From Pilatotrama ljubarskyi (Eukaryota; Basidiomycota; Agaricomycetes; Polyporales; Polyporaceae), in the NCBI GenBank assembly GCA_022385805.1, contig MU277671.1, forward strand, positions 690,808-754,807: a stretch of 64,000 nucleotides of DNA, given 5' to 3'. How positions within the stretch are numbered: the first letter of the stretch is position 1; each line of letters opens with the position of its first letter. The translations under genes and the position numbers were made by a program. The notes under the pieces were generated by a model, which saw nothing but the letters and a program-made list of their open reading frames with translations, was not told the DNA's origin and did no database searches. This document shows, in pieces, positions 1-11,963 of this stretch.

Positions 1-388
1 AGCGCACTGAGACTGCACTCACGGAAGGCCCATGTGCGCCGCTACCTGCGGCCTCGACGAGTCCTACGCCGAACGAAGCGTACGCTCTCGAGTGTTCCCT
101 TGTGGGCGTCCGCGCCTTCTGTCAATCTACAGCACCCGACGCGGGCCAAGACTGCCCGACGCTGCGCATGCGCTGTGTTTGACGTGCATGCTCGATCTCC
201 GAGTCCCGTCGCTCCTGAGTAAATAAAGGTCGAGACTCCCAGTCAGTGTCGTTTCCTGGCCAGTGACCAAGGATGCACGCATCAGGGCTTCAGCTCTGGC
301 GGACGTAGCACCGCCGCCCTTGTACGTCTGGTAACCGCGTTTCGCAAGAACTGATGCGATCTCATATATGCCGCTAATCTACTACCAG

Positions 389-800
389 CTTTGGTATCTG
401 AAAGCTCTCCCGCCCCCCATGCCGCGTGCACACAAGAATCACTCACCCATCGTGACTGGAAGTCGGTCATCAATCAAGACCCGTCGGATCATGCGCATCG
501 AGAGTTGGAGTCTTGGCTCGGTCCGAAGCGTCGAAGCGCCTTTAAGAAACCCGACGGCAACGTTTACATGCAGTGTAACTTATATCGTAGCTCTATACAC
601 GCGGTCACCAGGGTGAAGATGATGATGTTGATACATTCGTACAGCTGCTCGACGAGGCGATCGTGGAACGAATCAACGTAAGTAAGCCGAAACGGAAACT
701 GGGACCCGATTGCGAAGAGACCCATGCGTTGAACGGGAGAAACGTAGCAAGACTTGTCCTTCGTATGTACCAGGACCTGAGAAGACCAGTCGAAGAGTAG
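389..800 (+). CDS. 3' exons of an unidentified gene (partial)
   Basis: I do not recognise this protein. An open segment begins after a CTACCAG acceptor at about 388 and includes a coding-looking stretch (ELESWLGPKRR, AFKKPDGN). A likely 50-nt intron at 562-611 (GTTTAC..CACCAG) is phase 0 on both sides and joins it to an acidic segment (GEDDDVDTFVQLLDEAIVE) and then KPKRKLGPDCEE and LVLRMYQDLRRPVEE, ending at TAG 798-800. Earlier exons probably lie in 1-388 or beyond the left edge, but I could not place them in one frame. The C-terminus is charged and helical-looking with no motif I can name. The neighbouring gene converges on it, its stop lying only 129 bp away. Segment composition argues for a real gene; the exact exon structure is uncertain. 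Confidence 0.4.
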
Positions 801-929
801 CTTGTATCGTTTGTACGGATAGGAGGTGGTGTGTGTATCGCCGGAGTGATTGATAATGATAGGGAGGGAGGGGCGGGGGTTGACTGAGCATCTAGAATAT
901 TTCCAGCTGCACATGGACGTATGCATGCA

Positions 930-2414
930 TTACGCGGTAAGCACGGAGGTAGGGTGGTATTTCACCTTCTCGAAGATGCGGAAGAGGGATATGAAGAGAT
1001 TGAAGCAATACATCATCAGACCCACGCCCACCAAGCAGATGAGCGCGACTTGGTCGTCACATAACGTATCGCCCACGCCGCCCTCGAACCCATTGATGCC
1101 GTTGGGCAAGGACGGACGCGGGAGCTGGCTGTACCAAGAGATGCTGGATGCGGAAGCGCAGGGGATCAGGGAAGTGAAGAAGTTGTCAAAGGAGAGTGCG
1201 AGTGCCGCCGACCAAGTGCAGATGAAGACGACCTCGAAGAGTGTGTAGGCGAGTTTCCAGGAGGTGTGCCAGAGACCCAGCGGTCGGCCAAAATATTCGA
1301 GCTGCGTCCGTCATCAGATTCGTGCAGTGATATGGGCGGTGTAATCACATACGTATATAGCTATCATGACATGTACCAACGTCATGCTGGCAAATATGAT
1401 GACCAACGTCCTGTAGGCAGTCTCCGTGAGTCGTAGGCCAGCGCAAGTGCATAGAAACATACGGAGAAGACCCAAGCGCCCCCATGACGCCATTGCGCGC
1501 CTCTATAATCCGGATTCGGATAGCAATTGCGAGGGCAGCAGTGGTAAGGACAATATTACACAGACGAAATAGCTGCAATGAAAGTCTGAGATGCGGCTTC
1601 CTAGGCTGGTCGATCGACTTACCAGAGGAACATAGATGTTGTACATCATATATGCTCTGAACCGCTTTCGTCGCCTCTGCCATGGAGTCAGCTTCTCATC
1701 GTCGTGATGAGAGCCTGTTTCCTGCCCATGAGGATCGTAATTGGTCTCCATTCCGCCCGGGTGCGAGGACGTCCATGGCGTGTCCCACCCGGGGGTGCGA
1801 CTGTGCGAGAGGGTGAAGGGGGCATTCGTGGGAGGCATCTCGATGCGTAGACGGCTCCGGGGATTCGCCTGTGGCGTGCCCGAGCCAGATCCCTCGCCGT
1901 CGGACTCGCGGAGAGTGGTCGGGCTGTCATCATCCTGTTCTTGCGAGCGGCGGAGGTACGATGTGGTGAACCAGGGTATCGACATCGCTCGTGAGCCATC
2001 ACGCAGACGCCTGGCCTGTCTTTCTTGCGAGCCGGGGGAGAGAGGCATGGACCCCGAGTCCATCGGCCTGTGCCTTGCAAACGACCACCATCGTGACGGG
2101 CCCGGGTCCTCTGGGGCCGAAGACTGGAAAGAGCCGACGTCTGAGGGGCGGCGAGCGTCTGGGAAGTGCTTTGCGCCCTCCTGCGGTTCATTGTCGCCGG
2201 GCGAGGGAGGCTCGTCGCGGGCCCATGCTGGAGGTAGAGATCGTCAGTCGGCTGAGCTGAAGGAAGAGCATATAGCCCGAGGCTTGGGGGAGTACGGACG
2301 TGGAGCGGTATTGATGTAAGTCTTTACTGTGGAGGGTGCCGCGCGGGAGCTGCGGACGCTGTGGGACTTTGAGAAGGTCGAAGCTGAGGCTGAGGGCGGT
2401 TGACCGTCGTTGCT
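930..2414 (-). CDS. SRF1-like regulator of phospholipase D, integral membrane protein
   Basis: This looks like the fungal SRF1 family, membrane proteins linked in yeast to regulation of phospholipase D (Spo14). The start at 2414 (MSNDGQPPSAS) opens a Ser/Pro-rich cytosolic region. Later exons give WWSFARHRP, then a basic stretch ending LTPWQRRRKRFRAYMMYN and a run of membrane segments (IVLTTAALAIAIRIR, RTLVIIFASMTLVHVMI). A conserved-looking FGRPLGLW motif follows, then more hydrophobic segments (VFICTWSAALALSFDNF, VALICLVGVGLMMYC). The C-terminus ends FRIFEKVKYHPTSVLTA at TAA 930-932. At least five exons are needed; the first intron boundary (about 2245-2300) is the least certain. It is divergent from the PIP30-type gene, with about 270 bp between start codons. 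The family name rests on memory of its motifs; the membrane topology is directly visible. Confidence 0.6.
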
Positions 2415-2687
2415 CATCGGGGCCTCGAGGGCGCAGGCCGTTGCGGAGAGGGAGGAGGGCGCAGAGGACGGGCTCGAGCTAGCCTGCGCGCAGTCCGGCG
2501 CTGTCAGAGTGGGGGGAGGTCAACCAGCATGTGTCACAGCGTCGGCCGTGCCTCAAATCAAGTGTCCTTCAGCCACTTCCCCCATTAGCTCCCGCGCTCC
2601 GTCCCTCTCTCGACCCACACTCTCCTGCATTGCTATTCGCCCGTCCACGCCTACGCCCGGTCTCACTGGTAGTCGCCGTGATACAGC

Positions 2688-3609
2688 ATGGACGACGCCA
2701 TTCCGTCTATCTCCACCGCCGGAGTCGGCTCGCGCTTCGTCTCCCAGTCCGAGCTAGAGACCGCCAAGGCAAAACGCGACGAGCAGTGGAAGGCCGCCTA
2801 CGCAAGGTAGCTATGACATCCCATTCAGTCACGTCCGGATCTCTCACAGCGTGAAGGTTGGGCCAAGAGCCTCCGCCGCAGCCCGCAGACGATGTCTTTG
2901 ACGGCAGGAGCCTAGCGGAGGTGCGCATGCAGCCCCCACATCGTTCATAGGCCGGACCATAACACCTTCACCTTCTCCAGAAATTGGCCGCAAACAAAGT
3001 AAGCAGTCGCACAGGTGCGTGCAGCATGGGGCTTACGCATTTCAGGCAGCCAAACAAGAAGAATGGGAGGAGCGTAATAAACTAGGTATGGCTGTCCCCG
3101 CCTTCCGTTCCCGCAGCGCGATCTCCGCCAACCCCGAGGCTTGACAGGCAACCAGTTCCGTGCACTGGAAGAGGATGAAGTGCTCTTCCTAGACTCCGTC
3201 CTTGAAAAGCAAAGAGAGGAGGAGCGCCTCCGGAAACAGATGGACGGTGAAGAGCTCAAAAACTTCCGGGAGTAAGCCCGCTCCCGCCGGATACCTGTTA
3301 CACCCGGTACTCATAGGACACAGAGCGGTCGCCGCTCGAGAAAGCGCCGCGAATAAGCCTCGTCCCATAGTTGCGGCCGCAGCACTGGTCAGTCCACCAC
3401 CCGCTGCGAAGCCGAGCGCTGCTCCGGTAAAGAAGGATGCCAAGAAGGCTTTGAAGGGCGTCCTCGTCAAGAAGAAATCAAAACCTGCTGCGTCCAGTGC
3501 AACACCTGCTGCGCAGGACCAACGAGCTAAGGAGGACAAGGACAAGGTTGGAGATAAGGTTGAGGGAGACGAGCGAGAAACCAAGCGGCGGAAAGTAGCT
3601 GAGAGCTAA
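2688..3609 (+). CDS. PIP30/FAM192A (NIP30-domain) protein
   Basis: This is a small nuclear-type protein of the NIP30 family. Its animal member FAM192A/PIP30 binds the PA28-gamma (PSME3) proteasome activator. The N-terminus (SRFVSQSELETAKAKRDEQW) and the downstream motif FRALEEDEVLFLDSVLEKQ followed by GEELKNFRE are the family hallmark. The C-terminal third is Lys/Ala-rich (VKKDAKKALKGVLVKKK) and ends in a basic, NLS-like KRRKVAES. The gene has about five exons; one of them encodes only a handful of residues (KLAANK). The start is the first ATG (2688) after the divergent promoter. In fungi the partner is not established, because many lack PSME3, so the proteasome role is inferred from animals only. 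Confidence 0.72.
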
Positions 3610-3793
3610 CCGGCGACCGCTCAGAGGCCCCTCTCATAGGCATCCTATGGCATCGCTGCTACCCAGACGTTTCTGGGTTTGTATCATTAATTCCTTTGCA
3701 GCTCTTAGCCATTGCTATGCTAGCTGTGTCCGATAAGAATACAGTACATCAGTCCACCTACGCAGACATGGGGTAAACCTTGTTCTACGCGGA

Positions 3794-5515
3794 TCATCCT
3801 CTCCTCGTAACTGGACTCGGCGTTGGCGTCCACCTAACCTTCTGCAGGTCCCTCTCCTTTGACCTGTCAGCACCTCCCTCCCATCCAGACAACCGTCCCA
3901 TCGCATCAGCTCGCCTCGCGGCTGCAGTACCCATGGTCGTTCTATCCAGCAATCGCCTAGCAGCAGGCGTCAAGGAGCCTGGTGCCTCGGACTTTCGAGG
4001 TGTCCATGACGGCGGAGGCATGGAACCTCTCCTGGCACTGCTGCTCCCCGACGATCGCGACAGACCCGGGATGCCTCCAAGCAGACCGGCCTTGGCGCGC
4101 AGGCTCTTCGCCGCGTCGTTCGACAGCTTATGCGAAAGCCGCTCTCTCGACGTGGGCTCGGCGATACGGAAGGGCGTCGCCGGTGTAGGTATGTCGGCAG
4201 GATCATCCGATTGTGACAGGACGCGAGGGGTCGCGTTGAGTGTGCCCCACGTCATCAATTGCTTCACGGCAGCCGGGCCTAGCTCTGACGGCGTGGGCGA
4301 GGGCACAGAAGGGACTAGAGAGTGGGTGTCGGTCGTGGGAGACCGCGGTCGATCTGTAGAGCATCTGTCAGTATCTCTCCTGACACAGGCAGTGACGTTC
4401 TTCCTTACACGGAGTGCCTGCGATGGCGGCATCAATACGGCTGCGTGTTGGGCTGGGAGGGGCGGATATCGAATGGTCCGGCTTATCGTCTTGCTCGGGC
4501 AGTCGGGTATTTGTATACTTGATGACCTTCGGAGGTCCTTTGGCGTCCTCCAATCCTTTTGAGACAGGAGGATGATAGGGAGATACGTCCGAGTCTGGAG
4601 GAAACATGAGCGCGTTCCGAGCCTATTGTCAACGAAGCGTTAGCATATGCATTCAATCACCAGCCCATTGAGTCCTACCTTGAACTTCCACGCATCAACG
4701 CCCGCAGGACGGGTATCCTTCTTCGGAGCCATGACATCGACGGCCTGCTCTTCGTCCTTCTTCGGAGCCTTCACAAGTGCGGATTGCATCTTCTCTTTCA
4801 CCTTGTCCGCGGGTGTCGGGTCTTTGTGCATGCCATCCAAGAGGTCCTCCACCTCGTCCTCCTCCTTCTCATAGGCCACCTCAGGTTCTGCAGGGGCCGC
4901 TTCGATTAGCCCTGCCGGGGCCGGGGCCTCGACCCTCAACTTCTCCCTAATGCCCGCCCCCAGAGCCGGCTCGATAAGCAGCCTCTCCCTGCCTTCAATC
5001 ATCCGATTTCTCTGCTCCTCCACCTTCCGCTGCGCCTCCCACGCCCACCCGTACTTCTCCTTCCGCCGCCTGTTCTCCTCATCCAGGATCTGCGTAAAGC
5101 TCGAGTTGTCCTCGGACGTGTAGCGCGCCTGGAAGGCGTCCAGGCTCATGTCGGTGTCGTAGCGCGCCCGCTTCGCAGGGGCCTCGCCGTCGCCGCGCGG
5201 CGTGCGGAGAGGAGTCTCTGAGGGGCCCGCTGCATAGGGGGTCGCAGAAGGCGTTTGCCACGGGCGGCCGGGGCGCGAGACGGGGGTCTGGAGGTCCTCT
5301 AGACGGCGTACGGATGCCTGGATGAGGGTCGGGTCTTGTGAGCGAAGGGCGTCGAGATAGTTGTTCGTGGCGTCGAGGTGGACTAGAGAGGGGAAGAAAT
5401 CCCGCTTGATGATGTGCGAGAGTGCTTCGGTGTACTCGTCTTCATCGAGCACGACCTGCCGGTTCAGGGACCGTGTAGGGTGTGAACTGGAGGATGCTGC
5501 TGGTGTCAAAGACAT
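3794..5515 (-). CDS. ES2/DGCR14 splicing factor
   Basis: This is a homologue of ES2 (DGCR14, fission yeast Bis1, worm ESS-2), a nuclear protein associated with late spliceosomal complexes. The first exon carries the family start: a basic N-terminus, VVLDEDEYTEALSHIIKRDF, FPSLVHLDATNNYLDAL, then AFQARYTSEDNSSFTQILDE and the charged KYGWAWEA region. WKFKARNALMFPPD is restored across intron 1 (donor GTAGGA, acceptor CAATAG). A second intron joins GTP to YRPRSPTTD. The last exon holds the C-terminal signature (NATPRVL, PFRIAEPTSRERLSHKL, SLTPAARRLL). The length is about 500 residues, normal for the family. The gene has three exons; its stop faces the 3' end of the PIP30-type gene. Confidence 0.88.
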
Positions 5516-6265
5516 GGAAAGAAAGCTAGTACGTCTGAAGATTCCCAGCCAGCTTCCAGTGAGAAATGGTCAAGGAGCGGGTGACGGTATAGTGACGGTG
5601 GTAGAGAGTTGGGCTCGGTCAAGGAGCCGGTGGCTACAGCTTGGGTAGGCGCCCATGGTGATCCTTCGCCCAATTCGGAAAGCGAGAAGAAACGGCAGAT
5701 GCGTTCACCGGGTGCATCACTATATACTGCGCATCATCCAGGTATCAGAGGTGCATTCCCTCTGTATTGCATACCGGCATGCATAGGCAAGGATGCAAAT
5801 AAAAGACTGATTTGCAGGTTGCAGGAGTCTAACGTACACAACTGACACTGTCCGTCGCTCCAGCGTGGCTGCCACGCCCCTCGGACAGACTGAAGGTACA
5901 ATACTCCGGCTCACAGTCAGTCTATCAGAAGTACTTAGTGAGGATATCATCATATACGTCATGGATATAGGAGACATGATGTGCAGTCATCAGCACAACC
6001 CGACCACGGGCGTGCCACTGCAACTAGTGCTGTATCGTCAGTTCGTCATCGCGGAAAGGAGGGAGGGAGGATTATGTATGTACGGCTGTGGTGGAATAGA
6101 GGCTGCGTAATAACCTCAAGTAAGAAAACAGAGGGCAAGCACAGGCAGGGGGTTGGGGAAGGCAAGTCGCACGAAACAAGAGTACAGTCGTGGAAGAGCA
6201 AGAACGAGCAGAACAAAGGCATCACCGAGTGCAGAGCGAAGGAGAAAGCAACAACTCGAAGTAAC
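5516..6265. other. Intergenic region, ES2 promoter side to NudE 3' side
   Basis: This 750-bp stretch lies upstream of ES2 and downstream of NudE (both on the minus strand). I see no convincing coding exon, RNA gene or repeat; short open frames here lack protein-like composition. Confidence 0.6.
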
Positions 6266-8431
6266 TCAGCTCCCGTTCCTTCCATAGAGCAACGTGGCGC
6301 TGCCCGACCGCGGTCGTGTCTTCGCGCCGGGGAGCCCGTCCGGATCGCTTCCGCCTCCGCTCCGCCTTCCTCCTACCGAAGGCTTGCCGATGCGGCTCTG
6401 GGCGAGGGAAGCGGGGACAGGAATCTTCGGAGCTCTGACGGTGACATTGGAGTGGGTGCTTAGCGTTGGAGAGTCAAGGCCTGGTGAATACGTTGTACTG
6501 GCCCCTAGGGATGAGCGCTTGGGCTGGCTGTATGCGCCCGACCCGGGGCCTGTCGACCGCTTCAGTCCTCCGCCTCCATAGATGCTCGCCGAGGGCACAG
6601 GGAGGAATGTCGGTGTCGAAGGTCGCGACGAAGGGGTGGGAATGGAACTCGTGGTGCTTGTGGTCGCGTTGGTGCTGACGCTACTCCGTCCTTCCGTCGA
6701 TACCGAAAGACGTGACTGCGGACGTCGTATCCCTGTGGGCATGACACTTTGAGATAGAGCGCTTGGCGCCCGGCTGTTACTCCCCGTCGATGAGGGCGAA
6801 TCGATCGAGCTAGACGAGACTGGGCGGAAGGAAGAGGGTGCAGAAGGGCTTGAGGGTCGTCGCCGTTCCTTCTCCTTGTCCTTCACTGGCGAAGGCGAGT
6901 CCTCCATGATAAGTACCCATCCCGATGTGTCCGCCCCTGGCGTTCGCTTGGAGTCCCCATCCGAATCAATGCTTTCTCTCCGCGACTTTGCCACTACTGG
7001 TCTGAGACGGTCTTCGTGTGATGCGGATCGGGAGGACGATGCTACGGATGGCGCTGGGGAGGATGAGGACGAGGCCTTCGCCGGTACTGGAGGAGGAGGC
7101 ATAGCATTTGCGGCGGTTCGGTTTGTAACGCTTCCCATGCGCAACCGGGGTACGCGGGTATGGATCTTCTGCTCCAGCACCCTCACGCGTGCCCTCATCT
7201 CCGAAACCATCTGGACACCCCTGCTCTTGGACGCTGTCGTAGGAACACCGCCTGCGGTGCTCGTGGTGCTCGAATTTATAGAGCTACCTGCACGGCTAAC
7301 AGCAGGTCGAGGAACAGGCGTGCGAGGAGGGGGCAAACGGGAGGGGCTGGCGGCAAGACCTGGATGAGTCGCCGATCGCGCAAGGGATGAGATGCCGCCT
7401 GAAGGCGTCGAGAGGTTGGAGCGCGGAGGGTGGAAGCCTGCGCGCTGAAGCACGGAAGTCGGGGTAGAAGGGTTGGCGTTCTTGGTCGGGCGAGGGGAGA
7501 CAATAGAGATTGGAGTGGGAGGGAAATCCTTTGCAGGGGTCTCGGGAGGTGGAGTGAGATCGGCAAGGCACAGATCTGGAGGAGTCGGTACACTGAGAAG
7601 GTCCTCGTCTGATAGCGACGGGGTGGCGTTGGGTAGCGATGACGGCGCGGAGGAGTCCACCGACGTGGTTGAGATACTGTTTGCACGGAGTTGCGCGGCA
7701 GCCAATTGGTCCTTCAAGATTGCGATTTCCTCGTTGGCATCTAGGCGAGAGACAGGGAATGAGAGGACCGGCGCCATTCCGATCTGGCCAAGACGTACCT
7801 CTCAGCTCGTCCCTGATTCGTTGAGCCTCCTCCTCTACGTTGGCCTTGTCAAGCAGTTCGTGTTCCAACAGGATCTTCTCCTCCAGGACCCGCGCATATT
7901 TCTGTTCCATATCGGCCAGACTGGACGATATTGCCCGCTCGCTCCGCTCCAAATCGTCATTGCCCATCTCTAGCTCTCGTAATTGAACCTTGATCTTCTG
8001 GTAATCTTGTCGTAGCTTGTCGAGTTCCCGTTGAAGAGAGGTCGTCGTAGTGTTATGCGTGGTTTGAAGGGACATAAACTTGGCCTGTGCTTGCGTCAAG
8101 GAGGACGCTCTCCCTCATGAAGTCGGAGGTACACACCTTCCAGTCGTCTCTTTCCTGCTCAGCCCTGGCTACCTTCACCTTCAGCTCCTGCTGAGCCTTC
8201 TCGGTCCGTTCTAGTTCGCGTTCGAGCTCCTCCTCGAGCTCCTTGCTGGAATGGTGGAAGTCGTCTAGTTCGGCGCGAGTTTCGGCCAGCATATCCGCCA
8301 CCTCCATGTACTTCGCTTTCCAGTCCGTCCCCGAGGAGGAGAAACTGCGAAACGAGACGTGTCAGCGCGAGCGGAGGCGCACACGAAGGGCGCAGCAAGT
8401 ACTTGATAGCATTGTCGTCCATGGCAGCCAT
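6266..8431 (-). CDS. NudE-type nuclear distribution protein (dynein regulator)
   Basis: This is a homologue of fungal NudE / animal NDE1-NDEL1, which bridges LIS1 and cytoplasmic dynein for nuclear migration and spindle function. After a short first exon (MAAMDDNAI) the protein enters a long coiled coil: TDWKAKYMEVADMLAETRAE, KELEEELERELERTE and LDKLRQDYQKIKVQLRELE. It continues through the NudE_C-type segment (QKYARVLEEKILLEHELLDK, EEEAQRIRDELR and, after another intron, DANEEIAILKDQLA). The remainder, about 480 residues, is disordered Ser/Pro/Thr-rich sequence with one short helical patch (EMRARVRVLEQKIHTRVPRL), as in other fungal NudE proteins. There are four exons. The start at 8431 is preferred over the in-frame ATG at 8479 because family members begin close to the coiled coil. 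Confidence 0.85.
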
Positions 8432-9073
8432 GCCTCTGTCCTTTCGCAGAATGTCTGTCGCTTGGAGGACAGCGGTCATAACGTAAGACAGCTATGTACA
8501 GGCCAGAACGGAAGGAGCGACAGCGTCGGGCGGAACCTAGAGAGGGGGAGCCAGGGGAGAGCGGAGGACGAGGACTGTGCTTGCGGTGAGTGAACAACCC
8601 CCGTCAGCCCCGAATAGTGAACTTGTCGCCCAGCGGCCACGCGAGCCACCTGCCTATTGTGGGGCAGCACGTGGTCGGCACGTATCACGTGCTGCGCTTC
8701 GACGCGTCTCATCAATTGACCGCGTCCTGCCTTCCTGCCTGAATACTTGGGTTCGAGTTGAGGCACCCGAGCTCGACGGGGGCTGCAGAAGGACGATGTA
8801 CGTATGAGGAATAGAGTGGTTGGCAAAGGCCACTCATAGTGTATTGGCACTTATAGCAGAATCTAGAGGGGCCGAATGACTACTATCGACCACGTCATTC
8901 TTACCGCAGTACGGTGCAAGGGCAGATGCTTTTAGGCACCTGGCGAGTGCAATCGCGATCCTCAATATCAGCGCAATCACCCCTTATGACTTCTGAAAGT
9001 AACATGGAGGTCGAATAATGCGCTAGCAATACATACGGTACACAGCGGTGCAATGGGACATGGTCGGCAGAGG
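8432..9073. other. Intergenic region between NudE and CSL4
   Basis: The stretch holds the NudE 5' flank and the CSL4 3' flank. I see no coding exon, repeat or RNA gene in it. Confidence 0.6.
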
Positions 9074-9817
9074 CTACAGGCCTTCTGGTTTCGCACATTT
9101 ACGCTTCTCGATCTTTCCCGTCTTAGGACAGCGCATCTCCTGCCAAGAGACCGGCTCCATTGTAGCGCCTGGAATGCATGTCAGAGCGGATAGAACGGAG
9201 GAACGAAGGGCGGCCTTACCAGCTTCACTAGTGGCGAAGATGACCCCGAGGTCATTTCGGGCCGTCGTAACATAGTAACTTCGGGCATCCCCCAGAGAAA
9301 GCTAGTACATTTGTAAGCGACGACTGAGACACATTCAATGAGAGAGACGTACCACAAGGCCACGGACAACATCTCCACCGCGAAAGCAGTCCGCTATTTT
9401 GACTTTATCCTTCTCAGTGGCGCGGACGTCCTGCACCCGAATGACACCCGTAAACTCCTCGCCCGCCGGCAAGGGTACACCATCTACGACAGTGATCGAT
9501 AATACAGCCTGCAGGGGCGATAGCCTGGTCACAGATCCAAGTACGACAGAGTTCGGAGCAGGCGGGCGAGGACGCGTGCGCTTGATCTCCAGAGTCTGTC
9601 GGCGTGGCAGATATACAGCAAGCGCACAAGACAAGGATGTTCAGAGCTGTCCAGGAGAAAAGTGGCGGGAAAGACCAACAGATCCTGAGTACTGGGGAAC
9701 GCCGACGAGACTGGCCCTGACGATGCCGTCGCGAGCGTAGATGCCGCCGCCGAGCTGAGGGACGGGTCCGCGGGGGAGAGGGATTGGCTGGCCTGGCAAG
9801 ACGACGTCGGACGACAT
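9074..9817 (-). CDS. CSL4: RNA exosome subunit CSL4 (EXOSC1)
   Basis: Csl4 is one of the three S1/KH cap proteins of the nuclear and cytoplasmic RNA exosome. The start at 9817 ([20 protein letters not shown]) shows the short N-terminal ECR1-type domain ([19 protein letters not shown]). The central S1-like domain follows: [36 protein letters not shown] and [17 protein letters not shown]. The C-terminal Zn-ribbon-like part is [18 protein letters not shown] and then [20 protein letters not shown], with paired Cys residues, ending at TAG 9074-9076. The length is about 200 residues, as in other fungi. The gene has at least four exons. It is head to head with the pyruvate dehydrogenase E2 gene across about 210 bp. 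Confidence 0.9.
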
Positions 9818-10029
9818 GGCGAGTGAAACGAGATGGGGAGAGCGAGAGGAGACGCGGTGGGCGGTGCGGTCGCCTCCGAGCCTGCCCGAGCAGAGACGCG
9901 CTGCCTAAATTTGTGCGTGTTTACGCTCCCCAACGACGTATCGCGTACCACTTTTCTGCGTCCTGCCAGCTGAGCCCAGCACATCCCCCTCCGTCCCGTC
10001 TCCGTCTCGCCCTCGTCCCCGTCCTCGCA

Positions 10030-11686
10030 ATGGCCTCCGCACTCGCCCGCACCATCTTCGTCAGGCGTACGTACAGTTCCGTTCAATTCCCGGCGGTCAC
10101 TTGCTCAACACCACACCCCTCCGTTAGGCTTCCACGTCTCTGCCTCTCGCCATGCGCTCTCCAAGTTCGCCATGCCGGCGATGAGCCCTACCATGACGGA
10201 GGGCGGCATCGCGTCATGGAAGAAGAAGGAGGGCGAGTCCTTCGCTGCCGGTGATGTCCTGCTCGAGATCGTAAGTCGTCAGTGCGCTCCGAGCAATCCC
10301 GGCACGGCCCATGACCTCGCGCGTCACAGGAAACCGACAAGGCCACCATCGACGTTGAGGCGCAGGATGATGGCATTCTGGCGAAGATCATTGTACGTGA
10401 ATCAACACTGTCAGTGCTGGGCAAGGCCTGACGCGCATGCCTACGCAGGCCCAAGATGGTGCGAAGAACATCGCCGTAGGCTCGCCCATCGCCATCATTG
10501 GTGAGGAGGGCGACGACATCTCTGGCGCTGAGCAGCTGGCTGCTGAGGCAGCTTCTGAGAAGCCCAAGGCTCCCGCCAAGGAGGAGAAGGCCCCCGAGGC
10601 CCCCAAGCCCGAACCCACCTCCGAGAAGAAGGCGGAGCCTCCCAAGCAGGAGAAGCAGGAGAGCAAGTCCGAGCTCCCGGAGGGCGACCGCATCTTTGCT
10701 ACGCCCATTGCGAAGAAGATTGCTCTCGAACGCGGCATTCCTCTCTCGAAGGTCAAGGGCTCTGGTCCCAACGGTCGCATCCTCCGGGAGGACGTTGAGA
10801 ACTACCAGGCTCCTGCTGCTGGCGCATCCGCCACTCCATCCACCGCAGTTCCTTCTCCCTCTGCTTCTCTTCCCGAGTACACCGACATCCCCGTCTCGAA
10901 CATGCGCCGGACGATCGGCTCGCGCCTCACCCAATCGAAGCAGGAGCTGCCCCACTACTATCTCACGCTGGATATCAACATGGACAAGGTGCTCAAGCTC
11001 CGTGAGGTGTTCAACACGACTCTCGGCGAAAAGGACAAATCGGCGAAGCTCTCCGTCAACGACTTCGTGCTGAAGGCTGTAGCGTGTGCCCTCGCCGATG
11101 TTCCCGAGGCCAACTCAGCGTGGCTGGGCGAGGTCATCCGGCAGTGCGTATATGAGACTTATTGAGACATGCTTTAACGTTACTGAGTGAACCATAGGTA
11201 CAAGAAGGCTGACATTTCGGTCGCCGTCGCGACCCCTACGGGTCTCATCACGCCTATCATCAAGGACGTCGGCTCGAAGGGCCTCGCGTCAATATCCGCC
11301 GAGGGCAAGGCGCTCGCCAAGAAGGCTCGTGACGGCAAGCTCCAGCCCCAGGAGTACCAGGTACGTTCCCTCGAGTATAAGCTATGCAATTGGCACAGCT
11401 GACTGTCGTCGTCCAGGGTGGAACCTTCACTGTTTCCAACCTCGGCATGTTCGGTATCAACCACTTTACCGCCATCATCAACCCCCCGCAATCATGTATT
11501 CTTGCCGTTGGCGCGACCCAGGCGACACTGGTGCCCGCGCCCGAGGAGGAGCGCGGCTTCAAGGTCGCACAAATCATGAAGGTCACGCTCAGCGCGGACC
11601 ACCGGACGGTCGACGGCGCGGTCGGCGCGCGCTGGCTGTCAGCGTTCAAGGGCTACCTCGAGAACCCCTTGACGTTCATGCTCTGA
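10030..11686 (+). CDS. LAT1: Pyruvate dehydrogenase E2, dihydrolipoamide acetyltransferase
   Basis: This is the acetyl-transferring core of the mitochondrial pyruvate dehydrogenase complex. Exon 1 starts a basic targeting peptide ([12 protein letters not shown]). A single lipoyl domain follows ([20 protein letters not shown]..), with the lipoylated lysine in [10 protein letters not shown] after the second intron. A Lys/Pro/Glu-rich hinge leads to the peripheral-subunit-binding domain ([36 protein letters not shown]). The catalytic domain runs from [20 protein letters not shown] to the C-terminus and contains the [10 protein letters not shown] active-site motif (His, Asp); it ends LENPLTFML. 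There are about six exons. The one-lipoyl arrangement and length of about 450 residues match fungal LAT1/PDA2; the hinge lacks the second lipoyl domain of animals. Confidence 0.95.
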
Positions 11687-11895
11687 TTTGCTTCGGGTTG
11701 TGGGGTTCCGGGTGCTGGTGAGGTGTGGGTCGGGGCTGGGGCTGCAAAATCGTCCGTCGTCGACATGCATAGACTTCTTTACTACCTTGCTAGTACGCTT
11801 TCGCCTATAGTTACTCACGATACCGTCGGGATGCTGGAATAACTAGCAACTTGTAATCTCCTGTGCGGATGTCGTGGCCTCCTGACGGACCTCAA

Positions 11896-11948
11896 GCGCC
11901 AATGTCGAGTCGTCACCGTGCACGGTGATGTGACACTGACATTGGCGC
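11896..11948. repeat. 53-bp near-perfect palindrome
   Basis: Outer arms GCGCCAATGTC and GACATTGGCGC are exact inverses. They enclose a perfect inner palindrome TCACCGTGCACGGTGA with short imperfect spacers. It lies between the PDH E2 stop (11686) and the coiled-coil gene start (12088), close to the ACGCGT cluster. It could form a cruciform or RNA hairpin, or be a binding site for a dimeric factor. Confidence 0.8.
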
Positions 11949-11963
11949 CGATTTACAGCGCCG

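Noticed and set aside
850..1248. 132-codon plus-strand open frame
   Set aside because: It is antisense to the SRF1-like membrane exons, which show clear transmembrane segments and conserved motifs on the minus strand.
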